The notes beneath the pieces were generated by a model that had not been told where the DNA came from, searched no databases, and saw only the letters and a program-made list of their open reading frames with translations. DNA of 64,000 bases. Source: Gigaspora margarita. Lineage: Eukaryota > Glomeromycota > Glomeromycetes > Diversisporales > Gigasporaceae. A program made the position numbers and the translations under genes. The DNA lies in the NCBI GenBank assembly GCA_009809945.1, contig WTPW01000370.1:380857-444856 (forward strand), written 5' to 3'. Positions 35,620-46,675 of the stretch are shown here, piece after piece (position 1 is the stretch's first letter; each line of letters opens with the position of its first letter).

Positions 35620-38270
35620 ACCTCTTAATAATGAACAAGGCCTAGCCTTTTGAAAATTATTAGAAGAATTTGCAGACCTTTTTTGCAACTGATATAACTG
35701 AGCTAGGACAAACTAGTTTGGTTACTCACTGAATATATACAGAAGATTTACACCCAATTTGCTCTTACCCCTATTCTGTACCTCCCAATGAACAAGAATT
35801 TATACAAACAGAATTACAAAAAATGTTAGAACACAAACTTATTCAAACCTCTGATAACCTTTGGGCCTCCCCTGTTGTGCTAGTACAAAAGAAAATGGTA
35901 AATTATGATTCTGTGTAGTTTACAGAAAACTTAATACTATTACCAAAAATAATGCTTACCCTTTACCTCGCATTGATGAAATTAGGGCTGTTAATCGGTC
36001 CGTCCGGTCTGTCCCAGTTAAAAGACTGCACGGTCTTTTAAAAAACTAGACCGGACGCAGTCTGGGACCGAAATAGGACCAAATAGAGCTAGACTGGACG
36101 GACCGATGATCAATATTACTTTTTTGATATAACGGTGAAATGTTTGTCAGTATAAAGAATTACAATAAGCTTTTCAAATTAATAATATTTGCTTATATGA
36201 TATTAATACGTTTGATAATTTTTAGTTATACATAAATTATGGATTAGAAAATAATATAGTATATTAATATAGCAAAATAACTCATTTAATTAGCTTGTAA
36301 ATATGAACATTATAGTTAAAATCAGTTCCTTTGCAGGGACAATCACGCACGAATAGCACGTACATATGTAAAAAAGTCATACCAAACCGGTTCAACATAA
36401 AAAGCAAATCTGGAACATCGCATTCCACAACGTCATGTGAAAACACAACCAATCAAAGAACCGTATTTGCTCACACCATTTCACTCTTCAGATAACCATG
36501 CACTTCGTTGCACTCCGCTCCTGGTACAGGTAAATCTGGAAACAAATTAGGGGAAAAAGCATGTGCAAATTAGGAAAAAAATCGAGCCACATATGGGTGG
36601 AAAAGCCCATACGCAATTTCTAATTATATATATACGTATTATAAATGTGATAACAATTAGTTATAGTTACATTCTGTATAAAAAACCAGTTTATAAAAAT
36701 TAAATATAGAAAAAGCAAATCATATGACATATTTAAAAAAGAAACATCCAATCAAAAGCACGGATTTGTACAGAAACACTTCACACGCCGCTTAACATGC
36801 ACTCCGTTTCTGGTATTTTAGTCGAATACAAATTATAATTTTTATCATTAAAAATTCTCGGCTAAATTAATCATTAGCTTGTTTCAAACTTGTGTTCCAA
36901 AATAATGCCCATAGGCGTTATTCGCACAAATACAATGCAAAGTGTAAATCAACTGATCACGCCATTGCTGTCATTAATAAATTTTTCTATTTTATTAACA
37001 TTAACAACAGCCCGTTCACATTATGCATTAAACGTGGTTTAATCTTGTTTAACAAACTAGGGGGTTTGTAATTGAATTTTAACCAAAAACAACATTTTAT
37101 AGTTGTTTCAAATGCGTATTATCAAGATAATATTTAGTTTATTTGATATTTACTATTAGGACCGACGGTCCTTTCGGTCCGTCCTAAAAAGGACTGGACC
37201 GGCCCGGTCCCTGGACAGACCGAAGGACCGTCGGTCCGGACCGGACTGATTAACAGCCCTAGATGAAATGCTTAATGCCCTTTAGATTGCTCTTGGTTCT
37301 CTACTCTTGATCTTGCAAATGGATATTGGCAAGTTGCCATGGACCCAAAGGACAAAGAAAAGACTGCTTTTACTATACTATATGGAATATATGAATTTAA
37401 TATAATGCCTTTTGGTCTTTGTAATGTCCCTGCAACCTTCCAAAGACTAATAGATCATGTATATAAAGAAATTGCATGGATATTTGTGGTTGTATATTTT
37501 GTTTATTCCAAGACATTTAATCAACACTTAACCCATTTACTAAGAGTATTCAATAGAATTAGACAAGCAGAACTCAGACTTAACATAAATAAATATACTT
37601 TTGGATGCACCAACTACCCTTCTTATGACATCTAATTTCTGCTCAAGGAATTGCCCCTGATCCTCAGAAAGTAGAAGCTGTACAACGAATTCAGCCTTCC
37701 AGAAATCTTATAGCCCTTCGATCTTTTCTTGGACTTGCAGAATACTACTGCCAATTTATCTAAAATTTTTCATCTATAGCTTGCCCTTTAAATTTTTTTC
37801 TTCAAAAAGATGAACCCTATAGATGGCAGGATAAACAACAGAAAGCATTTGAAGAATTGAAATCTAGACTTATTACTGCCCCTATTCTAGCCTACCCTAA
37901 TTTTAAACAGACATTTAACTTGCTACGGATGCTTCTTACAATGGCTTTGCAGCTACTCTAAGCCAACTAGATAGAAATAGAAAAGAACACCCTATTGTCT
38001 ATGCTAGTAAAAGCCTATACAAAGAAGAAATGAACTATGTGGCTACTGAATTAGAATGTCTGCAATTGTGTGGGCTATAGAGCATTTTTATAAATATCTA
38101 GGCAATACAAAATTCATCTTAGTTACAGACACTTAGCATTAAAATGGTTATGTATGGCTGAACCCAAAGAAAGAATTAGAAGATAGATTTTGAAACTTCA
38201 ACTATATAATTTTGAAATTGTTCATAAACCAGGCTGAATTTATTCCAATATTGATGCTCTTTCATGTTTA
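35620..38270 (+). pseudogene. Reverse transcriptase and RNase H region of the Gypsy fossil
   Basis: RT-type motifs are readable on both sides of the hAT at 35983-37261, for example WASPVVLVQKK before it and FGLCNVPATFQRLID after it. An RNase H motif ATDASYNGFAATL follows near 37925. Broken fossil. Confidence 0.85.
35983..37261. mobile_element. Non-autonomous hAT inside the Gypsy RT region
   Basis: Both ends read TAGGGCTGTTAATC inward, with a perfect 8-bp duplication GATGAAAT (35975-35982 and 37262-37269). The subterminal regions are GC-rich with many 'ggtcc' and 'ggacc' motifs, unlike the AT-rich middle. No transposase. Confidence 0.9.
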
Positions 38271-38469
38271 CAGACTAAGACTACCAACTCTAATAAACTT
38301 TATGAATTGACCAATATTATAATCTTTATCATTATTTGGGCACAGACCAATTCCCAAATGAATTTACTAACCAAGAAAAGACTTATGACCCAGACCAAAT
38401 ATTTTGAAATTAGGCACTACCTTCTCTATAAAAAGAATAGAAGAAACCCAGACCAACCTCTTAGAGTCA

Positions 38470-39560
38470 TTAAATAGACTGAAGTAGAACTGGTATTATT
38501 TATGATGCATAAGCACTCTACAGCTGGACATTTAGGGACAACTGCTATGTACTATAAAATATCTGAACATTATTATTGGGATCAAATATATCGAGACATA
38601 CAAGAATATGTAAAAACTTGTGAAGTATGTCAAAGAAGACAAAAAGGTCATAGAAAAGAACCTTCACAACCTATACAAATTGGAAGAGCTTTCGAATGTG
38701 TTGGAATTAACCTTGTAGGCCCTCTGCCTATAACTAAACAAAACAATTAGATATATAATTGTTGCTACTGAATATCTAACACAATGGCTAGAAGCTCATA
38801 CTGTTTCAGATACTAGTGCTAATACACTTGCTTAGTTTATCTTTGAAGAAATAGTTTGTAGACATGAAACCCTAAAAATTATCCTATTAGACCAAGGTTG
38901 CAATTTCATTAGTGAAATCATTAGAATTCTTTGTGAAAAGTTCCTTATCAAATATAAATTCTCTTCTCCTTACCACCCTCAGACAAATGGAATAGTAGGA
39001 AGATTCAATAGAACATTGTAAAAGTAAAAGGTGATAATAATTGGATTTATATATACCTGCTGTTCTTTTGGCATATCGAACAAAAAGACATGCTACTACA
39101 GGATATACTCTCTTTTAACTTATATATGGAAGATATGCTACTCTACCAATTGAAGTGCTTTTCCTAGTAGAACCTACAGAAATAGACAATGAAATAGACT
39201 CACAAAGTAGTATTCTCCAACAAGCCTATGACTTAATAGAGAAATTACCAACTTATTAGAACCAGGCTAGACAGAATACTGGAAAGTTATAACAGAAACA
39301 GAAAGTCCATTTTGATACCAATACTCGAATAGGGACATTTGAAATTGGAAATAAAGTATGGATACAAAGAAAGGAATTAGAAGCCTTGCACTCAGCAAAA
39401 TTTAAGTATAAAAGATTTGGTCCTTTTATTATCTATAAGAAATTAGACAATGGTGCTTATAAATTATGCATTATAGAAGGAAAAATTTTATAAAAATATT
39501 ATAATAGTGACTGTCTTGCTAAATATTATGAGCCACAAAAATAGGAACCAATAGTTATAA
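38470..39560 (+). pseudogene. Integrase region of the Gypsy fossil
   Basis: An HHCC zinc-binding segment (HKHSTAGHLG... with CEVCQRR) is followed by a catalytic-core-like segment with SPYHPQTNG near 38970. Broken fossil. Confidence 0.85.
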
Positions 39561-40132
39561 TTGACTCTCTTTAAAATTTCTCAAGAAATTTGATCTACAA
39601 GGGGATGAAACACACAATTTAACTTGTATAACCTTAAAATATATTTATATACCACTGCCCTTTTTGAAAATTTTCCAAAAATGACCACTCCTACACTTCA
39701 ACCCAAACCTTATTGGCACTCCAAAATCTTTTTCAAATATGGAAACAAGACAATACCACTCAAAATAATTCTTTGTGTATTACTGAACAATGCATATGGT
39801 TATGTGACAATAGTAACATTACATAGACTATTGACCTTACTAATCTAGTTACTTCTTTCTTGGATTAGACTCAAATAATTTTCTAAATACTCCAATAGAC
39901 ACAGAACTGCTAGAAATTAACCAACTAGAAGTGTATAATCTAAAAGAAGTACACTCAAATTTAGAATTGGAAGATGTACAAGAAGAAACCTTATCATTTC
40001 TAATTACTTCTGCTATAGAAGTTCCATTATCTGAAAAATTAGTCAAAATTGTGCATGATGTGTCTCACCCATGTGGACCTGTGACTCAGGCATCTACTCC
40101 TTCATATACTGGAATTATATATTAAGAGAAAT

Positions 40133-41357
40133 CAGTGACCTAAAATGATTCAAATGATCCAAATGACAAATGACCAATCATTGGGTTATTTCAAAAATCA
40201 AATGACCTGATAAGGTCATTTGAAATTTTTTAATTTTATTTGTAAAGATGTAATTGGCTTAGAGATTGGGCCCAGCACAAAATTCAAGTTCCAGGTTACC
40301 CTCTCATTTACAAGATCATTACCAGATCACAAAATGTTGTTGCTCAATTTTTTGACACCACAATGCTGACATGCTATTTCATCTATAGCACAAATTTTTG
40401 ATAAAACATACATTCAACATTACATATTTTTGACAAGACATTTCTCTGCAATCATTTCTTCAACATAAAATTGTCCTGATTTAATATTAGGGTTGGCCTT
40501 ATTTAGACTTAGTGTTGAATAAAATTATATGTTGGGAATAATTATCAAGGAGATGCCTTGTTTAAAATTGTCGAATAAATGCAATGCCATATATCCTATC
40601 AAAAAAATGTGCTGCAAATGAAATAGATGTTGGCATTGTGGTGTCAAAATCGTACAATATTCATTACAAACTGTGTCATTTACTAATAATGAGAGTAACC
40701 TGAGTAACCCAGTTATCATGTATATATTAACCAATCTACATACTTTTGTAACAAATATCATTATCCAGTATAAAACTAGTTCTTAGCAACATATCAATAT
40801 GACAATTTTTCTACAACTCTTGCTATCTTGTCAATGACTTAGCTGACTGCAGCATTTTTTCTGATATTTACTATTATCTATTATTTATTTTTGTTTGAAT
40901 TGACTAAATAGAAATATTTAAGCCTTATTTATTTTCTTGTGCTGATTTAGCCTAGGTATAAAGATGGTATTAAAATATACTGGACCTAATCTAAGTCTAC
41001 TCTTAGGTAGTATTAATTGCAATGTTATTTGGAATATCTTATTTTAAATTGATTTGTAAAAAGTTAATTCAGTCACCCAGAAAGCAATAGTTATGATGTT
41101 ATACAGATTATCTGAGTAACTTACAATCTCTATATAATTTATTTCAAGCATTATATGACCAATAGAGTTTCAATTCTATATGTGAAATGACCTAATAACC
41201 CAAATGATCCTGGCCATTTGGAAATAACCATAGTCATTTGGTCATGAGTCATTTTCAAATGACTCAAAATTTGAATAACCTCAAATGACCAGTCATTTTG
41301 AGGTCATTCGAGGTTATTTGAAAAATTAGCAAATGACCAGATCATTTACTATCACTG
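40133..41357. mobile_element. Non-autonomous hAT in the 3' part of the Gypsy element
   Basis: The ends CAGTGACCTAAAATGA and, inward from the right, CAGTGATAGTAAATGA carry a perfect 8-bp duplication AGAGAAAT (40125-40132 and 41358-41365). Subterminal 'aaatgacc' motifs match those at 34027-35557, so the two are close relatives. Confidence 0.85.
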
Positions 41358-41692
41358 AGAGAAATTACAGAAAAATTCTTAAAAGAATTAAAACTCGCAC
41401 AAGAAACAGACAAGACCAAACCAAACTACTTGAAGCCTATTATTACCTTGGTGATCTTATAGAAAAATATCCTGATGCTCATGAAGATATCCAATCTATC
41501 ATCGAGAAAACCCAAGGAGAAAGAAGAGCCCAGGATATCTTGAAAGGTGCCAAATGAATGAAGTTACTTTTTTCTAACTGTTCTATAGAAAACATCTCTC
41601 AAACTACCTATATTACACATACCCAGATACTGACTTTTCTCAAGTCTTGACTCAGACCAGAACTCACAGAGTTCATTCTTAAAGAAGAGAAA

Positions 41693-42254
41693 TGTTATAG
41701 AATAGTGTTAATAGTTTTGGTAGAAATTAGTTGAAAATTAGAAATTAAAACATAAAATTTGTAATAACTGTATTTAGTAATTGTAATATGCAAAATGATG
41801 CACAATGACGCATAGTGATGCATGCTAATGCATCGTAATGCATAACAATGCATAGTGATGCATAGCAATGCATAATGATGCATAACAACACATAGCGACA
41901 CTTAGCTCAATAACTATACAAACTCTCTATATTTCTTTTAGTTTTAGACAGATCCAGACATTGTAACTTATATTTATCTTATATCTTTTATCTCCTTCTC
42001 ATTATTAATAATAAACTCCTGGAATTACTAAGGAACAGATATCTTGGAATAGCCCTCTTGTTAAAATAATAAACTATCTATTTTCTATTGTTAATTTATA
42101 TCGAACTGCCTTAGAGAAGTGTATAGTATTTCTACAGACATAAAGGCAACTATACTTTCCTTTTGCACACCACTTCATGCCCACAGAAAAGGATCTCAGG
42201 AGCTGTGTGATTGTTACTTTACTGGATTTAAAGAAGAAATCTGGTACTGTAACA
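41693..42254 (+). repeat. 3' LTR of the Gypsy element
   Basis: It pairs with 28787-29338 over its whole length. Its 'gatgcatag'-type array differs in unit order from the 5' copy. It is preceded by the purine tract 'aaagaagagaaa'. Confidence 0.9.
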
Positions 42255-42264
42255 ATACAAAACT

Positions 42265-42470
42265 TGCTCATTATTCTAATAATTTCAATGTGATTAGGGT
42301 TGAGTTAATTCATGTTAAAATTATTATAATTTTTATACTATATGTTACTGTTATTAAACCTTACCATACTGGCAATACACAGTATATGACTCACTAATAC
42401 ATGTTATTAACATTATCTGTATCTTAGTTAATCTAATTTAAGAGACAAATTGCACTTAACAAACAGTGAA
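42265..42470. repeat. Direct repeat of the Gypsy element's left flank
   Basis: Motifs 'ttagggttgag', 'tatgactcactaat' and 'catgttattaacattatc' here match the left flank in order: 27960-28020, then 28435-28570 after the insertion 28023-28433. A third fragment lies near 28725. The Gypsy element sits between copies of a pre-existing repeat. Confidence 0.65.
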
Positions 42471-43199
42471 AAAGATTTGAAAAATTTTTTTTGTTCTTTA
42501 GGAACATAAAATATTAAATTTATGTTCCCAAAAAAGGTTTAATGTTCCTATAATGAAATTATGATCTTAGTGTTACAACATGATTTGTACAAAAAATAGA
42601 AATATGCTACTAATAAAACTTTTACTATTACAATTAATCTTTATCAAATTTTTGTAGAAAATAGGTTAGATTATGTTCTTTATAGTAGTAAAAATTATAA
42701 CAAATAAAAAATAAAAATGTACTTGTATATATTGTAAAGTTTCCAGGAAGCCTCCAAATTTTCTGGGGTTATACAAGATTATTAATTAAATAATATATAA
42801 TCATCATAACAAAATAATATACAACCTTTAAATACATGTATCTTGATAAATATTTGCTCAATTTTGATGATTTTACTACCATTGGAATTAGAAAACCCTA
42901 TTCTACAAATTTTAATTCATTTTTAAAAACAGTTTATATAATAAAATATTTTTAATAATCAAAAGAAAAATAGTAACACAAAAATCATATAAAAAATGAT
43001 TGAAATACCCTACCCTTAAAATCTGTGCCAAAATCTGTGGATTTTAGTTTAGTAAAGTGCAGCAAAACCTGGTCCAATTATAGCCTGAAATACATGGGCA
43101 AATGGTCTATATATATACAAATCTAGTTCTCACTCTGTGCTACAAGCTTACATGCATTAATGTGGAGGTCCGTGCCTATTTGGAACAATTTTCTTACAG
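42471..43199. other. AT-rich filler
   Basis: A small hairpin rich in 'gttcc'/'ggaac' lies near 42493-42555. Otherwise no gene or repeat is seen. Confidence 0.5.
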
Positions 43200-43545
43200 A
43201 GCATTACATGGAATCTAAAAAATTCAGTCTGTTGTTTTTTATTTTTTATTTTTTTTACTTTACTATAAATTAACAAAATAATGTTTACATATAAAATAAG
43301 ACCACTCATAGTTAATTTTTTATTTTGCATTATATGAAACTAAAAATTCAGTTAATCAGATTTTTTTTACTTTAAATATATAGAGTAATTTTTATATATA
43401 AGATAAGATCACACAAAGTTTATTTTTCATTTTGCATTACATGAAATCTAAAAAATTCAGTTGGATTTTTTTTCTTTTACTACAAATTAATAGATTAATA
43501 TTTACATCTATTTTTACTTAATTTTTTTTACTTTAAATTATAGTA
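43200..43545. repeat. Tandem repeat, three units of 105-125 bp
   Basis: 'gcattacatg' with 'aatctaaaaaattcagt' recurs at about 43201, 43327 and 43434, followed each time by 'ttttactttaaa' and 'tatataaaataaga'-like text. Confidence 0.7.
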
Positions 43546-44281
43546 AGGGATATACTGAATTAGGAAATCAGATTCTAGAATAATCCACGTGTCAGATTAC
43601 AGATTTGATTGGTTCTTGTACACCATTTGGTCAGCATTCTTCAGGAATTTTTTTATGCTCCAAATTTATTATAAATCTCATAAATAAGCACATAGGCAGA
43701 CAGTAAAGAACATATAGTTTAAATAATCCACAATAATTCATGTGAGTTAATACTTGTTAAAAAAGTAAATAAAACTTGAAGACTTGCAAGATTTTATGCT
43801 CATTCAGAAGGCTAGTGCACAAAAACTCAAGAACTTTGTTACAATCTTTGCTAACTAAACAGAGATTACTGATTATAAAACTTTACTATGTATATATTAT
43901 TCAATATTTCTGTACTTGTGCTACTTTTGTTTGTAAGCATTGTTTATTAACCAGATCTTTACATAATGTCTTTTCAATTTTATTTTTCATAGATTTAAAG
44001 TTGTTAAGCATAAAGATCATTTGAATATAGGCTAGTGTAGTATATTTTAATTTTGTATATTAAGATTATTTACTAATCAGTTAAAATAAGCTTAGGTTCT
44101 TACTACTTTTTTATTTTAATTAGTGAACTGAAAATATTATGTTTGTTTGATATTAAAGTAAAACTACTTACTTATATTATTCAAACTATAGACTCTTATT
44201 ATTATCATGAAGTACTCAAATTTAGTTTAATTCATGTAACTTAGTGTTGTTAAGTGCAGATTTTAATTAGAATCTCTCATA
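43546..44281. other. AT-rich filler
   Basis: Nothing I can support as a gene; the 82-codon ORF at 43776-44024 has no recognisable motif and biased AT-rich codons. Confidence 0.45.
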
Positions 44282-45075
44282 ATTTCAGTTTTTTTTTATT
44301 TTTTTTTTATTTTTTTTTTAAACCCTAGTCGTATTGCTAGGGGCGCTGAGTGGCGCTTCTTTATTATGACCTTTTTGTTATTAATTTGTATATTTTATAC
44401 ATTTTTGTAATGATCTACATATATGTATCTATTTACTATTATCTACCGCGGCTAACTGGTACTAAGCCATCCTATTTTATTTTTTTATTGTCCCAACTGG
44501 TTTCAACCAGTTGGCCTATTTTACTATCAAGGGTTTCAACTATAGTTCTTGCGTACCTACTTTTGGGGTATCCGGCGATATCTTTTTAGCGCCTGACCCA
44601 ATCTGATTCTTCCAGAACTTTTTCGTCCCCGAGGTCACTTGCTCGCCCTGTTAGAGCAGACTACTCCATGTTCTATCCAATCCGTCTTGAGCCAGTCATC
44701 CCTCCAACTTCAGCTTCCGTCCTCATCCAATTCTTCCAGAATTTTTTCATCCCCAAGGCGGACAAATCACTTACACCTCGTAGAGCAGATTACTCCATAT
44801 TCCGTCTGATTTGTATTTGGAATGGTCACCTTCCATTTTCAGGTAAGATCCAATTTCTATTTCCAAACGGGAACACAACTGTACAACTACAAAGAACACA
44901 ACTTGCGGTGGCTGAGCTGTTCAAACGTGGTCCTAGCATCCTAATTCAAGTCATCCTTCACATGATCGTGTGTAGTTAATTTTACCGTTCATAAGACTTG
45001 AACTGGCGACCTTGTGCTTGAAGCAGTTAATGTCCTGAGAGCGCAACCACTACACTATTGACCCGCAGGACTGTT
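44282..45075 (-). mobile_element. tRNA-headed retroposon (long SINE)
   Basis: On the minus strand the 5' head has an A box near 45041-45060 (CAATAGTGTAGTGGTTGCGC) and a B box near 44995-45004 (AGTTCAAGTC). A GC-richer body of about 650 bp follows, ending 'ctagggttt' and an A-rich tail at 44282-44325. The body holds an internal duplication: 'cttccagaa' to 'gattactccat' occurs at about 44608-44672 and again at 44731-44800. Plus-strand ORFs across it are by-products. The body is unlike the SINE at 8657-9106. Confidence 0.7.
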
Positions 45076-45164
45076 TTTTTTTTTATTTAAATAATGCTTA
45101 TTGGGTAAGTTATTCTCTTGTCAGAGATCAGAAAGATAGATTAGATCCAAGATCCAGTACTATA

Positions 45165-45320
45165 TTATAACCTCGATATAACAAAAATCTGGACTAGAAA
45201 TTTTCTTTATTATATCAAATCTTTATTAATAGTTTCATTATATCAGGGCTAATTTAAACATAAAAATTAGAAATGGTCTTTATTATCATTATATCAAGAT
45301 TCATTATATTGAGGTTATAA
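45165..45320. mobile_element. TA-type MITE
   Basis: The left end TTATAACCTCGATATAA and the inward right end TTATAACCTCAATATAA mirror each other; 'cattatatca' motifs fill the inside. TA lies at the borders. The end style is common in pogo/Tc1-type families. Confidence 0.7.
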
Positions 45321-45669
45321 TGTACACACTTTTACAGCAATCATTTTACTAGATGTTTACTTAATCAACATTATGTAGGGGTAGGGTTAATGCTTGATTA
45401 GTTGTAGATATATTGCAAGTGAACTATTGCTTGAAGGGAGTCAGTTAGATAAGTGATCATCTACTAATTGATAGTAATTAATTTATAAGTTATAGACTTG
45501 ATCAATTTGTTATTTACATAAGAATGAAATAAATAAAATATATGAGCGAATAAATAAAAATAAATTAATAAAAAAAATTAATAATGTTGGTTTGCTTATA
45601 CAATAATATAATCATTAATTAATTTAATTGGTTAATGCTTTCAATAATTGATATAATTGAATTTTCTAG
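45321..45669. other. AT-rich filler
   Basis: Short A/T repeats; nothing recognised. Confidence 0.5.
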
Positions 45670-46675
45670 TGTTATAGAACGAGTAGTTAATGTTATTAGA
45701 ATATTTATTATTTATTATTATTTTATTATTATTATCTTTAGTATTTCACATATTGTTATTATTATTGAGAAGTTAGACATTTAGAATAGTTCATATCGCT
45801 TATAACGCTTATACTGCTTATAACACTTATACCGCTTATAACACTTATACCGCTTATAACGCTTATACTGCTTATGACGCTTATACTGCTTATAACGCTT
45901 ATACTGCTTATAATGCTTATACCGCTTATAATGCTTATACTGCTTATACTGCTTATAACAATTATATCACTTATAACGCTTATGTCACTCATGATGATTG
46001 TAATGTTTATCATTGTAAATCAACGCTTATAATGCTTATTCTGAAATGTATTTAAAGACATAGAATTTCCCTTAGTCCAAATTAGACTCAGACACCCCAC
46101 TTCTCTTTATATTCATTAAATATCTTGTAAAAGGGATTTCTTGGGAATAGAAACCTAGGAATAGCCCTCTTGCTTATTATTATTAAATAAAGAAACTTTT
46201 GTTAACTCTAAATACTGTCACAAACCGCCTACAGAGAAGAGTATAATTTCTTACAGACTAAGGAATTATACCTGCCTCTTGGACACCGCTATAAACTGCT
46301 AAAGAATCCCTGTAGCTGTGTCGTTGTTATAGTAAGGAGTACAAGAAGGCCTCCCTACTGTAACATTTGGTGCCTTCTAGTGGAAAGCTTTTAAAACATT
46401 TGAATACTGTTGAAATTACTTACACTACTTTGCTGAAGTTCATCCTAAAAGGACTCTTTCTCTATAATTGCTGCTGCTGTTTAATCTTACTCTATTAACA
46501 CTTCTTTGCCACTGTTTAATTTTCTCTTGCTGCTGTTTAATTCTCTTTTGCTGCTATTATTCCCTCTTGCTGCTGTTATCTATCTACTCATTTTTATTAA
46601 AACTTACTTTTAGCTGCTGTATTCTAGTAACTGTATTTACTAATGAACACTACTAACAATTAACCATTTTAAAGA
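45670..46675 (+). mobile_element. LTR plus leader of a related Gypsy-type element
   Basis: An LTR (45670-46365) starts TGTTATAGAACGAG and ends CTACTGTAACA, and 'tttggtgccttct' follows, as in the element at 28787. About 300 bp of leader then gives way to a satellite, so only a fragment is present. The LTR contains a tandem array of 'gcttata' units (about 45793-46035). No protein parts are seen. Fossil. Confidence 0.75.

Larger units (their letters stand above)
28787..42254 (+). mobile_element. Old, broken Ty3/Gypsy LTR retrotransposon
   Basis: LTRs of about 550 bp begin TGTTATAG and end TACTGTAACA. ATAC flanks the whole element (28783-28786 and 42255-42258). A primer binding site starting TGGTGCC follows the 5' LTR and a purine tract precedes the 3' LTR. 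The parts appear in Gypsy order: gag-like region, protease, an additional zinc-knuckle region, reverse transcriptase, RNase H and integrase, then about 0.8 kb of unidentified 3' sequence (39560-41690 less its hAT). Four hAT insertions account for about 4.3 kb, so the original was about 9.2 kb. The LTRs differ at roughly 7-9 percent of positions by eye, so it is old. It has many breaks (well over ten) and is a fossil. Confidence 0.9.

Noticed and set aside
41695-41901. 68-codon ORF rich in MHHYA repeats
   Set aside because: It is a reading of the GATGCATAG array inside the 3' LTR.
43776-44024. 82-codon ORF in AT-rich DNA
   Set aside because: Composition equals the background, and no domain, signal or conserved neighbour supports it.
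44668-44979. 103-codon ORF with fewer A/T codons than its neighbours
   Set aside because: It runs antisense through a tRNA-headed retroposon, and its repeated wording comes from the internal duplication.
45762-46013. 83-codon minus-strand ORF of ISVISS-type repeats
   Set aside because: It is a reading of the GCTTATA tandem array inside an LTR.
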